This document shows, one piece after another, positions 33,121 to 44,006 of a DNA stretch of 64,000 nucleotides. This DNA comes from Phaseolus vulgaris (lineage: Eukaryota; Streptophyta; Magnoliopsida; Fabales; Fabaceae), in the NCBI RefSeq assembly GCF_000499845.2, contig NC_023750.2, positions 34,674,823 to 34,738,822 of the forward strand. Direction: 5' to 3'. A program made the translations under genes and the position numbers. How positions within the stretch are numbered: the stretch's first letter is position 1; each line of letters starts with the position of its first letter. The notes under the pieces were generated by a model. The model saw only the letters and a program-made list of their open reading frames with translations, did not search any database and was not told the origin of the DNA.

Positions 33121-34030
33121 TTTTTTTTTTTTTTTTTTTTTTTTGATCAGCAATGAATGAATTAAATTAAGAGGGATACTTTAGGGGTATCCCAACCCGT
33201 TTACAAACCACACACTGATTATACTGCTGAGCAGCCATAGAGAGGCTATGCCTGCAGCGATAGATACAAGAAAACCCTGCAAAAAAGAATCATAGCAGCA
33301 GAATTGAGCTTACACACCCACTAAACCCATCCTCCAAACAAACATGAGAAGGGTGCTCTTAGCTTATGATCTAACCTTTAAAAAGGTCCTAGGATACCTC
33401 ATTAGCAGTAAAAAAAACAGCAAGTACCCCGACATTTTAAATTCTCAACTACAGCAGAAACAGCCAACACCAAAGTGTTTATATAGATTCACCACTGCAG
33501 CAGGCTCCAACAACTGATGATTTCTTTTGCACTCCAACCCACCTCACCCATATCTACTCCTGCATGTTCTTCCAAGGCCACCCCTTCCATCTATAATAAT
33601 GCAAAGCCATCGTCCAACACCACCACCTATATACACCTACTGTTGTCCTTCCATGCTCCACCCTTCCATATCTTCCTCTGTTATAGCCTTTTCCAACTTA
33701 CCCATGCCAAGTAAAACCAACAGACCGTGTCTGTATGAACACGCTGTGCATCCTCCAAGCTCCAGCAAGCCTGTCCTGCACCACTAAGCCAGTTCCAGTA
33801 TTCTCACACCTATACCAGTAATGTTTACGCCAGCTCACATGTGAGTGAGAAAAGATAGAGTGAGGGTAGTGCACTTCTCAAAGCAGTGCATACTCTCAAA
33901 GCCTATTACAGCACCGGAACTAACTCGACTTCTCCCAAGATCCCTATTTCCAGTCAAAACCTTCTTCTCCAGCAATCAAAAACGGCCCATCTATTCCCCT
34001 GTATCTGCATCAAAGACTTGCCTGGAAAAA

Positions 34031-37000
34031 TTACTTAAAGCTCGTAATGCATATAAGTGGATTAAGAACCCAATCAACGAACGAATAGTTAAAGGAAGGC
34101 GTTTTATGCTTCAGCCATAGCCAAGACTTGAGTTGAGCCTTTTGGAAGACTTCCTCCACGTCTACTACCCCATGCTGGAAAACAACCATATTTCTTTGAT
34201 CCCATATGCTCCTAACAACATTTACCCAAACACCTTTCCATAGCAGATTTTGTTTGCTACTAACTTGGGATAAGAAAAAGCTTTGAAAATGCACCTTTAA
34301 ATCATTATGCTGGACAGATAAAATACCTATCCAATTAAAGCATAAAGACCATACCCGTTGAGCGTGTTTGCATTCCAAGAAGATGTGTTGACATGACTCC
34401 TCCTCCAACTGGCATAAAGGACACGACGTAGAGGTCATCAACACCCCTTTCCTGCTCAAGCCCACTCTTGTAGGTATTCTTCCCACAAGTACCCTCCAAG
34501 CTGTCGTGACTACGCTTGGAAATGCCTTTACCTTCCACAAGAGTTTAAACACTTCGGATTGAGGGTCTCTAATTTGCTTAGTTAGGCATTCGTATGCAGA
34601 TTTCACAGAGAATAACCGTGATTTCTCCTTCCCCCACGTGTGATTGTCCTTGATGTTCTTCTTCAAAATGACCCTGGATAAGATCATGCTAAGATCTGCT
34701 TCCATTGGCTTCTCCCACTCAAATCGAGCACGCCTCCACTTCAAACTCCACCGCCACTCCGAGTTTATCCATTCACCAACCTCACCCACTACTTGACCCT
34801 GATTTAGGGACAAGGAAAAAAGTCGTGGGAACATGGATTTCAAATCGGCACTTCCAACCCATACCTCCTCCCAGAATTTAATTTTATTACCACATCCTAT
34901 TTCCCATCCTAGCTCTTCTTGAAACCAGCCTTTACCTCCTCCCTCCTTGCATATCTTTAACAGGTCTCTCCACCACCAAGACTGAACTTTGGTAGGTGTT
35001 TGGTTATCTTCTAACTCCAAGTTGTACTTTGAATCTAGCAGCTCCTTCCACCTTCCATTCACATCAGACAGACTGCGCCATCTCCATTTGGCTAAAAGAG
35101 CATAATTGAGCATACGTATATCCCGACAACCCAAACCTCCCTCCGCTTTAGATTTGCATACGTCTTTCCAGCTAACCCAGAAGATTGGCTTATTGGCTTT
35201 CCCCCATCCCCACAGAAATCTCCTTTGTATGCTCATAATCCTCTTACAAACCGCCAGCGGTGCTTTGAAAAGGGATAAGTAATACAAAGGTACACCTGTT
35301 AAAACAGATTTAATAAGACAAATTCTTCCTGCCATTGAAAGGAATCTTCCTTTCCATACACTAAGTCTTCCTTTTAACTTATTAATGACCGGTTCCCAGA
35401 ACTGCTTCGTCCTTGGGTTTCCTCCCACTTCCAGGCCAAGATATTTGAAGGGAATCCCCATCTGCGAGCAATTAAGAGTCTTAGTGTAGCATGATACTGC
35501 ACTACTTTGCACGTTTATACCTGCTAGCCTGGACTTATGGAAGTTAATCTTTAAGCCTGAGGCTAGCTCAAAACCCCTCAAAATGGCTTTCAAAGTTAAC
35601 ACGTTGCTGTAGGAGTCTTCACACAGAAATAAGGTGTCATCCGCAAATTGGAGAATGCATATCTCTAACTCCTTGCTTCCAATCTTGAGACCCGATAGCA
35701 TATTGACCTTCAAAGCCTGTCTGACAATTCCAGCAAGACCTTCTGCTGCCACCAAGAACAGGAAGGGGGCTAAAGGATCACCCTGTCTCAACCCTCTTGA
35801 TGGCTTGAACTCCTTCGTAGGGCTCCCATTGACCAGCACAGAAATTGAAGCGGACTCCATACAACCTCGAATCCAAGTGATCCATAAGTTATGAAACCCC
35901 ATCCTGTGCAGCATATCATATAGGAATTCCCATCTAACCGAGTCATATGCCTTCTCGAAGTCCACCTTTAAGCAGAGCCCACTTCTCCCCTTTTTTCTAA
36001 GATCCTCCACCACTTCATTAGCCATAAGCACGCTGTCTAGAATCCCTCTATTCTTTAGGAAGGCTGATTGGCTTTCATCTACGATTGCAGGCAGCACCTT
36101 CTTCAACCTGCTAGCCAAGACCTTAGATATGATTTTGTATAGGGCTCCTACTAGTGAGATGGGTCTATACTGTTCAAGCTTAGATGGGTCCCTGACCTTG
36201 GGGATTAGACATATGAACGAAGCGTTACAACCCTTCGGAATGGTTCCAGTCCTGTGAAACAAAGCCATTGCTGCAAAAATGTCATGTTTTATAAGATCCC
36301 AGCTTTTCCTGATAAAACTGAAGTTAAAGCCATCTGGACCGGGACTCTTCGAACCTTCACACTGCCACACTGCGTCCCTTATCTCTTCCTCCGTGAACGC
36401 TGCTACAAGTCTCTCGTTATCCATTGGGTTAAGAGATTTAAACTCGACTTCATCCAACCTTACACCAAGATCTTTCGTGGCACTAAATCTAGCTTCAAAC
36501 AACTTTTTTGCCTCCATGCGAACGGTACTAGGTTCCTCACACCATTGGTCCCCAACCTGAACGCCCTTCACTTCATTCCTGAGCCTTCTCCACCTCAAAG
36601 ATGAGTGAAAAAACCTAGTACAGGAGTCCCCATTTTTAAACCAGCTTGCTCTAGCCTTTTGACAAAAAAGGCTTTCAATTTTCTTTTCAGTCTCAACCAG
36701 ACGGCTTGTCAATTCCATTTTTTCCAGCCTCTCACCTTCCCCTAAGCCCCCACTGCAGTCTTGGCAATCTAAAGCCTCCAGATCCTGAAGGATCCTCCTC
36801 TTAGTAGTATCAAGGTTACCAAACACATCTCTGTTCCATACTTTCAGATCTGTTTTGAGCATTTTCAGTTTTTCTTTAAAAACCGTTATACCATTCCCCT
36901 GTAGCAAGTATGATTGCCATTTATCCTTCACCATCCTGTTAAAGCCCCTTTCCAATAGCCAAGCGTCAATGAATTTGAAGGGCTTAGGTCCCCAGTCCTT

Positions 37001-37711
37001 CTCTACCGACTTAACCACCAGTGCACAATGGTCGGATACCTCCCTCCGTAAAACATACTGTTTACTCGTGGGCCATAGTTTAAGCCACTCTTCAGAAACC
37101 AGCACTCTATCGATTCTGCTCTTAGCCGTTCCATCCGGTTTGAACCACGTAAAACTCTTGCCTACCCGAGGTAAGTCTAGCAGAAAATTGGCATCAATGA
37201 AACTATTAAAGCCCATTATCTCACTTGACTGTGTACCCCATCCTCTAATGCCTGACCTTTCGTTTCTACTTCTCACAGCATTGAAGTCTCCACACAAGCA
37301 CCATGCTAGAACTTGAGAGGCCAGCTTAGCAGAAGAAAGGTCCTCCCATAATTTCTTCTTACCACTTAATGCACAAGGAGAGTACACATTAACCACCACA
37401 CACCTAGAAGAGGATTTAATATGTTGACCGCACACTATAATAAAACCTTTGCCTACCAGATGATATTCACAGCTAAAGGCTTCTTTATGCCATAGCGACA
37501 GTAAACTTCCATTCCCATCATCTCCTTTATTATGTATCCATCCAACATTGTTATCTCCCCAAAGAGAGAAGCATCTACCGTCCGAAATCTCCTTAGTTTT
37601 TGTTTCCTGCACACACACAAATTCTGCTCCCTCGCTTCCAATGATATGCCTCAAATACCTGGCTTTGGTACCTCCCCCCAGACCTCTTATATTTAAATTG
37701 ACAATTATCAT
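34031..37711 (-). CDS. LINE ORF2: endonuclease-reverse transcriptase, intact 1,226 codons
   Basis: The N-terminal apurinic-type endonuclease (about residues 1-225) shows LNIRGLGG, VCVQETKTK, VVNVYSPC, CGDFNAVRSRNERSG and SDHCALVV, covering the Asn, Glu, Asp/Asn and Asp/His active-site blocks. RT follows at about 470-740: SPGPDGFNFSF, YRPISLVGALYKIISKVLA, KVDFEKAYDSVRWEFL, RGLRQGDPLAPFLFL, and the active site FADD at residues 689-692 (35,647-35,636). The C-terminal zinc-binding domain has CPLCQLEEESCQHIFLEC. No stop or frameshift is visible, so it could still be active. The start ATG overlaps the ORF1 stop. Confidence 0.92.
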   Translation of the reverse strand: MIIVNLNIRGLGGGTKARYLRHIIGSEGAEFVCVQETKTKEISDGRCFSLWGDNNVGWIHNKGDDGNGSLLSLWHKEAFSCEYHLVGKGFIIVCGQHIKSSSRCVVVNVYSPCALSGKKKLWEDLSSAKLASQVLAWCLCGDFNAVRSRNERSGIRGWGTQSSEIMGFNSFIDANFLLDLPRVGKSFTWFKPDGTAKSRIDRVLVSEEWLKLWPTSKQYVLRREVSDHCALVVKSVEKDWGPKPFKFIDAWLLERGFNRMVKDKWQSYLLQGNGITVFKEKLKMLKTDLKVWNRDVFGNLDTTKRRILQDLEALDCQDCSGGLGEGERLEKMELTSRLVETEKKIESLFCQKARASWFKNGDSCTRFFHSSLRWRRLRNEVKGVQVGDQWCEEPSTVRMEAKKLFEARFSATKDLGVRLDEVEFKSLNPMDNERLVAAFTEEEIRDAVWQCEGSKSPGPDGFNFSFIRKSWDLIKHDIFAAMALFHRTGTIPKGCNASFICLIPKVRDPSKLEQYRPISLVGALYKIISKVLASRLKKVLPAIVDESQSAFLKNRGILDSVLMANEVVEDLRKKGRSGLCLKVDFEKAYDSVRWEFLYDMLHRMGFHNLWITWIRGCMESASISVLVNGSPTKEFKPSRGLRQGDPLAPFLFLVAAEGLAGIVRQALKVNMLSGLKIGSKELEICILQFADDTLFLCEDSYSNVLTLKAILRGFELASGLKINFHKSRLAGINVQSSAVSCYTKTLNCSQMGIPFKYLGLEVGGNPRTKQFWEPVINKLKGRLSVWKGRFLSMAGRICLIKSVLTGVPLYYLSLFKAPLAVCKRIMSIQRRFLWGWGKANKPIFWVSWKDVCKSKAEGGLGCRDIRMLNYALLAKWRWRSLSDVNGRWKELLDSKYNLELEDNQTPTKVQSWWWRDLLKICKEGGGKGWFQEELGWEIGCGNKIKFWEEVWVGSADLKSMFPRLFSLSLNQGQVVGEVGEWINSEWRWSLKWRRARFEWEKPMEADLSMILSRVILKKNIKDNHTWGKEKSRLFSVKSAYECLTKQIRDPQSEVFKLLWKVKAFPSVVTTAWRVLVGRIPTRVGLSRKGVLMTSTSCPLCQLEEESCQHIFLECKHAQRVWSLCFNWIGILSVQHNDLKVHFQSFFLSQVSSKQNLLWKGVWVNVVRSIWDQRNMVVFQHGVVDVEEVFQKAQLKSWLWLKHKTPSFNYSFVDWVLNPLICITSFK

Positions 37712-37935
37712 TTAAACACATCCTTCTTACCCTCCGCTAGACTCTCCATGAACTGCAGATCTCTTGCTTCCAAAGAAGAGTATTCATTGAGAACCTGTTG
37801 TTCGTCCCCTTGGCATGTGATCCCCACTCTTCTACTTATCTCCCACAGTTTGGCCGAGGCCACAGGCGAAACAGAATCACCCAAACGAGTGTTGCAATTA
37901 TCAATATCACCGTCAGAAAGAGAGACTGAGGTCAA
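37708..37935 (-). pseudogene. LINE B ORF1, C-terminal fragment
   Basis: The last 75 codons of ORF1 include SAKLWEISRRVGITCQGDEQ and end in KDVFK-stop, resembling the ORF1 tail of plant LINEs (..WELGK..G........). The stop TGA shares bases with the ORF2 start (ATGA), which suggests termination-reinitiation coupling. The N-terminal part is lost by 5' truncation; coding is open to about 37,970. Confidence 0.6.
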
Positions 37936-38105
37936 ACCGTGTCGGGAAAGAGAAGAAGAAAGGTCAAACCCTAAACATTAAATCTTCTTGAAATGAAAAC
38001 ATATTTGATTCTTCTCCCTCTCAGAAAAATCTTCCACATATCTCTTTCATTATGGTCGCTTGGAAAATTGGAGAAAAAAAGCAGAACTCCATTACAAAAC
38101 TTTTT

Positions 38106-38569
38106 TGTTTCATTTATGTTAATGTTGCTTTTCAAGTTTGATTGTTTAATTCTTTAACTGAAAGTTCGTTCCCCATTTTAATTCAAATAAACAATTTGGA
38201 TTTTTTTATATTCGGTCCATTTGCAGAGGTAAAATTTATGCACCTCAATTACACAGATGGTTAAACTTATATTGTAACATAAACATATACAAAAGAATTG
38301 CAGAATTTATTAAGAGAAATACATAAGATATCGATCTTTGTGGAGATAAGAATTTTAGAAAACTACTCTTTGTTATATCATTCTTCTTTTTCTTACACGA
38401 AATTAGTTTTTGCATTACAAAACATGAAATTTCAGGCTCAAAGAACAGCAAAGTTCATCATCCCTAATCTATTATTATCGATTCATTAGTTCAACTATAT
38501 TATCTCTTAATTAATATTACTCTGTGATTTACACGTATGCATGCAGAAAAGATGTAATTGAGAGGCAAC
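38106..38569 (+). promoter_or_regulatory. Short region between LINE A and the NLR start codon
   Basis: Only about 460 bp of AT-rich sequence separates LINE-derived sequence from the NLR ATG. A possible 3' splice site, ATGCATGCAG ending at 38,546, would place the ATG in an exon that starts 23 nt upstream, so the 5' UTR may contain an intron. TAA at 38,555 is an in-frame stop before the ATG. No clear TATA box can be assigned. Confidence 0.35.
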
Positions 38570-41500
38570 ATGGCTTCTCTGGTCACGTGTTATGAATTCC
38601 TGACATCGTCACCTCGTGCAAAGGCGTGGCTAAAGAAGCATTTGATTCAACTGTACAAGTACGAGGCAAGAGTTCGTGAAGTAGAAGGTGTTGTGACGAA
38701 GCTCCAGAAAAAGAGAGATACTATTCAGCATACTGTTGACGAGGAAGAACGTCGACATGGAAGAAAAATTCACGTTGAAGTTAAAGAATGGATAGAGAGT
38801 GTGGATAAACTCATTCTCGCATATAAGGATTTCGACGAGGACAAAAATTGCCATAAATGTGCAGTGTTTGACTTTTTCGAAAGTGGTTATCTTCCGAAGC
38901 CGGGAATAAGGTATCATCGAAGTAGAAAAGCAGATGATATCACAAAGCAGGCAAATGGGTTGCTGCAAAATGCAAAGTTTGACATTTTGTCTTATTGGTC
39001 TGGGCCACCTTCCATGGCTGCATTTTTTTCAAACCTTGGTTACGAAAACTATACATCAAGAAATGACACTGTGAAAAAGATTACTGATGAATTCCAAAAG
39101 CCAGGTGTTAGAATGATCGGTCTTCATGGCTTGAGTGGCGTTGGCAAGACCTCTTTAGTGAAAGAAGTTGTGAAGAAAGCCTTGAAAGATAAGATGTTCG
39201 AAGTGGTGACCATGGCAAGTGTGACAAAAAACCCTGACGTAAGAAAAATCCAAGGACAAATTGTTGACATGTTGGGGGTTGTATTGGAGGAGGAAAGTGA
39301 CATTGCAAGAGCTGCTAGGATTCACGAGATATTGAATAATGAGAATAAGAGTACGCTTATAATACTAGATGATCTCTGGGAAGAAGTGAACTTTAACCTG
39401 CTGGGGATTCCATGTGAATTAAAGAAAGATGATAGCGTAACAAATGTCAAAGGAAAATCCCTTTATGTTGATAGCTCCAAGAATGTCACTGATGGAAAAT
39501 CCCCCGGTGCTCTTGATAGGGTGAAGAGTGTCAAAATAAGAGATATCCTTGGCGGTGGTTTGAAGAATGCCAATGAAGGAAAATCCCCCGTTGATGCTTC
39601 TGATCGGGTTAAAACAGAAAAAACTGTTCCTCAGTACAAAGGGTGCAAGATTTTGATTATTTCTGAAATCAAACAAGTGTTATCAAGTCAAATGGAAGGG
39701 AAAGAAGAGTATATTTTCCCCGTGGAAGTCTTAAAGGAGAAGGAAGGAGAGATGTTGTTCAAGAAAAAGGCTGGAATAGATGGCAAGAATTCTGAATTTG
39801 ACAAATTAGCAGCTCAAATTGCCAAGAAGTGTAAAGGGTTGCCAATGACAATAGTTACCACTGCAAGGACACTGAAAAATAAGAGCCTTTCTGTATGGGA
39901 GGAAACTAACCGAAACCTCGAATCTCAAAACTTAACTGGAGCACCTGAATTTTCTACAATGTTGAGTTATAAGCTTTTGGATGAGGAACTCAAGCACACT
40001 TTCTTGCTTTGTGCTCGCATGGGTCATGATGCATTGATTATGGACTTGGTCAAATATTGTATTGGTTTTGGTTTTCTTCGAGGAATCAACACAGCAAGGC
40101 AAACCAGAGACAAAGTACATACGTTGGTTGGAAAGCTAAAAGAGTCGGGTCTGTTGTCTGACAGTTATTCAAGTGATCATTTTACCATGCCGGATACTGT
40201 TCGTACTGCAGCTTTGTCAATAGCATATAAGGAAAATCATTTATTTACACTGACAAAGGGAAAAGTAGATGATTGGCCTGATAACCTTGAAAGCTATGCT
40301 GCTATTTCCTTACATCATTGTGACTTCATTGAAGAGTTTCCCGAGAGAATAAACTATCCAAGACTTAGAGTCCTAGAAATTGTCAATAATAATCCACGTC
40401 CGAAAATACCTAACAACTTCTTCGAAGGAGTGAAAGAACTCAGAGTGTTGATATTGACTGGTATTCATCTCCACCTCATTGATTCTTCAATTTCATGCTT
40501 GAATAAACTTAGAATGCTCTGTTTGGAACAATGCTGCATGCCAGATGAGGAATTATCCATCATCGGAGAGCTGAAAAGGTTAAGAATTCTTAGTTTTTCA
40601 GGATCTGATATTAAAAGTTTGCCAGATGAATTGAATGAGTTAAAAATGCTACAAATTTTTGACATAAGTAATTGCTCTAAACTTAAAAAAATTCCATATG
40701 GTGTCATATCAAGCTTGGTAAGTCTGGAGGAGTTGTATATGAGAAATACCTTGATTCAATGGGAGGATGAAGAACAACACGTCAAAGTAAAGTAGCTCTT
40801 CTTTCTGATTTGAAACATTTGAATCAATTGACAACTCTAGACATACAAATCCCAAATGTTTCCTACTTGCCAAGGAATTTGTTTTTTGACAAGTTATATA
40901 GTTACAAGATTGTTATTGGAGATTTGAGTTCATTTTTAGAGACAGATTTCAAGATGCCAGAGAAATATGAAACATTGAAATTTTTGGCAGTACAATTGAA
41001 AAATGGATCTGACATTCATTCTTTAAAGGGGATCAAAATGCTGTTTGAAGGAGTTGAAAATTTGTTTCTAGAACTTAATACTGTCCATGAAAAGCACAGT
41101 AGTGTCCAGGAAGCCCATAATATTGTCCACGACCTTTTTTATAGATTGAATTTAAAAGGATTTCCATATCTGAAACATTTGTGGATTGTAAATAATTCTA
41201 CCATTCAATCTCTCATCCATCCAAAGGACAGGCAGCACCCTGAGAAAGCTTTTCCAAAATTGGAATCATTATGTCTCTATAATCTGAAGATGAATGAATT
41301 ATGCTCATGTAAACTTTCTGAACCCTCTTTTGGTAAACTGAAAGTCATCAAGATCAATCTCTGTGGTGAATTGAAGAATGTCTTCTCAATTTCTGTGGTT
41401 AGACTTTTAAAAGTCCTTGAAACAATTAAAGTTTCTGAATGTAACTCTTTGAAGGAAATTATCGATGTGGGACCACAAAGCAACCCTGAAAAGACTGAGC

Positions 41501-41613
41501 TTCTTACTCTCCCTGAATTACGCTATTTGAAGCTACAATCTTTGTCTGAGTTTATTGGGTTTGATGCCATTCCTCCGATAGAAGGAGAGGAAAGAAAACT
41601 CTTCAACGAAAAG
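38570..41613 (+). CDS. NLR exon 1: coiled coil, NB-ARC and first LRRs; 1-nt deletion
   Basis: The start is the ATG in AACATGGCT at 38,570; an in-frame TAA lies 15 nt upstream. The CC region spans residues 1-165. NB-ARC follows: P-loop GLSGVGKTS at 187-195, kinase-2 LIILDDLW at 263-270, an extra segment of about 75 residues at 283-357, RNBS-B GCKILIISE at 358-366, GLPMTI at 423-428, and MPD in place of MHD at 540-542. LRRs begin near residue 575 (LRVLEIVNNN, LRVLILTG, LRMLCLEQC). The reading ends at TAG 40,793-40,795 because one A is missing from the run near 40,784-40,787. The next frame carries on with LRRs (40,797-41,613: LLSDLKHLNQLTTLDIQI) to the donor AAG|GTGCGT. Confidence 0.88.
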
Positions 41614-41816
41614 GTGCGTTTATAATTGTTCCTCCAAATTTCTGTGCTAAACCTTTTTTTTCACATTTTATTTTGTTAAACTAATAGGAAAGAGTTTGTA
41701 AGGAGTTAAACTTTAAAATAGAAGAAGCTTATTTGTCTATTACGAAAATTAAGTTGAGAAAATCAAAATCAATTCCTTAGTTTTTTGAGACACTAATCAC
41801 GTGTGTCTCTTTGCAG

Positions 41817-42074
41817 GTTGGAGTTTCAAAATTAGAGAGACTGGAGTTGTCCTCAATCATGATTGACGTTATATGGAGTGTCGACCATTCTTCTAAAAGA
41901 TTATCTTTTGAAAGTTTAACACGTTTGGATGTTAATCGTTGTTGGAAACTAAAATATTTGGTATCATCCACAATGGCCAAGAGTCTGGTGAATCTTCAAA
42001 GCCTTTATATTAGTGAATGTGATAAGATGAGAAGCATCTTCCTCCCTGAACAAGATACAGAGAAGGATATTATG
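41817..42074 (+). CDS. NLR exon 2: LRR segment
   Basis: The acceptor is TCTTTGCAG and the donor ATG|GTAAGA. The 86 codons are open, with SKLERLELSSIMIDVIW, SLTRLDVNRCWKLKYLVSS and LVNLQSLYISECDKMRSIF, two LRRs of the LxxLxxLxxxxCxxLxxLF type that repeats through the gene. Confidence 0.8.
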
Positions 42075-42328
42075 GTAAGAAGATTGGTCTGATTAGATTC
42101 AATGTTACGATTTGAAATTGCAAACCCACCACAATCGTAGTTTCAAATAGTACAGTTATTGATGTTGTTTGTTTGTAGATCTATAAATGTTATATTAGTC
42201 CATTTCAAATTTTAATAGTTTTTAATGTTTATTATAACCAAAGTACTTCATGTTTTTCTGTTTATTAATTTGGTTTCTCTATTTTACATCTAATTCCATT
42301 AACTAATGGTAACTGTGTACCAAAATAG

Positions 42329-43024
42329 GGTAGCATCTTTCCAAAATTGAAGAATATGAAACTTGGCAGCATGAAGAGTCTGAGCAAGATATGGAATCCG
42401 AAACTCCCTTCAGACTCCTTTAACAAACTAGACACTCTAATCATTGAGGAGTGTGACAAACTTGAAAATGTAATGGAGGGAATATTTGGGAGTCTATGCA
42501 GCTTGAGAGTTACAAATTGCAGGTCCATGCAAACAATATTTAATATAGGTGTGCAAGTTGGGGATGTAGCTAATAACTTGCAAGATGTTCATTTAGAAAC
42601 ACTCCCAAAATTGAAGCTTGTATGGAAAATCAATAATGAAGATCGAATAGAGATTCCTAAGTTTAACATACTGAAGAAGATGTGGGCACAAGATTGTGAC
42701 AGCTTGGAATATATATTTCCATTTTCTGTAGCCAGGAGTCTTGATAATCTGGAATCTCTAGTGGTTTGTGATTGCTATGGATTGAGTGAAATTGTTGCCG
42801 AAAGGGAAGCTACCAACAGGGGTAGAGCCAGATTTAACTTTCCTAAACTAAGCACCATCAAATTTTCAGAACTACCAAAACTTACGAGCTTCTATCCAAC
42901 AACTTATGATTTATCATGTCCATTGAATGAGCTGTCTATTGAACTTTGTAACAATCTGGAACCATTCAACAAAGGAACCGAGTATGCACAAAGAAATCCT
43001 GTACATGTATGCTTTCCTGAAGAG
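42329..43024 (+). CDS. NLR exon 3: LRR segment
   Basis: The acceptor is CAAAATAG and the donor GAG|GTACTT. The 232 codons are open: FPKLKNMKLGSMKSLSKIW, FNKLDTLIIEECDKLENV, LVWKINNEDRIEIP, and NLESLVVCDCYGLSEIVA, followed by FPKLSTIKFSELPKLTSFYP. These alternate the long and short LRR types of this NLR class. Confidence 0.8.
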
Positions 43025-43187
43025 GTACTTGTACTAAGCCCTTCAACTCTTCAACCACACTTTCTAATTCATGCAAAATTAAATAGAAAATGATAAAAAT
43101 GGAAACATATTCTTCTACTTTTATTTAAATATATTTACATTTATATTAATATACTCATCCTTTTGTTTACATGTTTGTCAATTATAG

Positions 43188-44006
43188 GTAATCAATCACT
43201 TGAAGTCCATGCAAATTGAGTCTTGGCATGCAAAGTCACCAAGCAGTTATATGGGTAAAAGGAACCATCGAAGGGATAACTTAGAAGAGCTTTCCTTGTC
43301 TAGATTAATGGATACTGAGATTTTATATTCTTTCCTACAAAGAAATCCTAATTTGAAAAGCCTATCATTAAGTAATTGTTTCTTTAATAAGATAGTGCCT
43401 CTAAAAGAAGATACGGAAATTGAAAACTTGGGAGTAGTTCCAAATCTGAAAAGCTTGAAATTGATAGACTTGCCGAATCTTGAAGAGATAGGCTTTGAAC
43501 CAGACATAATTCTTGAAAGGATAGAGTTCTTGATTTTACAGAACTGTCCCTGTATGATTACTATAGCACCTTCCTCTGTATCTTTTACTCGCTTGACAAA
43601 TCTAGAAGTGGTCAACTGTGATGGATTGCAAAGTCTAATGTCAGCATCTACTGCAAAAAGTTTGGTTCAGCTCAACACCATGAAGGTAGTGAAATGTGAA
43701 TCCCTGATGGAAATAGTAAGAAAAGATGGAGAAAAATCGGACAAAGTTGTTTTTCAACAATTGAAAGTCCTAGAGCTTGTTTCACTGAAGAACCTCAAGA
43801 GTTTCTGTGTCTCTGATTGTGACTTTGAATTCCCATCACTGGAGAAATTTGTAGTGAGTGCATGTTATAATATGGAAAAATTTTCTGAAACAGTCTCCAG
43901 CTCACCAATTTTACAAAATATTCACGTTGTACATGGAAAAGAGAACAAACGATTCTGCTGGGAAGGAGGTATAAATGCTACAATACAAAAAATATTTGGG
44001 GAGAAG
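43188..44006 (+). CDS. NLR exon 4: LRR segment
   Basis: The acceptor is CAATTATAG and the donor AAG|GTATGT. The 273 codons are open: NLKSLSLSNCFFNKIVPL, NLKSLKLIDLPNLEEIGF, RLTNLEVVNCDGLQSLMS and LVQLNTMKVVKCESLMEIV, then a segment ending NKRFCWEGGINATIQKIFGE. This end motif recurs, diverged, before the module boundaries downstream (compare SSVKKVFLQE at the end of exon 6). Confidence 0.8.

Larger units (their letters stand above)
33121..37973 (-). mobile_element. L1-type LINE (LINE B), 5'-truncated, 4.85 kb
   Basis: It is bounded by identical 16-bp target duplications (33,105-33,120 and 37,974-37,989). It ends in a poly(A) tail, seen as 24-26 T at 33,119-33,144. It contains the end of ORF1, a complete ORF2 and about 900 bp of 3' UTR. 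Missing ORF1 N-terminal sequence shows 5' truncation. It lies inside ORF1 of an older LINE in the same orientation. Confidence 0.9.
31441..38105 (-). mobile_element. Old L1-type LINE (LINE A): ORF1 remnant interrupted by a younger LINE
   Basis: On the minus strand, 38,090-37,974 encodes FSNFPSDHNERDMWKIF and YVFISRR, the start of the RRM fold of plant LINE ORF1. The reading resumes beyond the inserted LINE at 33,104 with RFGFVRFQEVVDAA, the RNP1 part of the same RRM. Further downstream, about 32,190-31,860, a decayed stretch resembles the ORF1 core (KWLQKCFVGRM, GFNFIRVRYLGDSFVLM), followed by an acidic segment to about 31,460. Stops and frame changes are frequent. No ORF2 follows, because the sequence becomes AT spacer at 31,440. 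Confidence 0.6.

Noticed and set aside
36855..37316. 153-codon plus-strand ORF
   Set aside because: It lies opposite the well-supported LINE ORF2 and has no recognisable motif; an antisense shadow.
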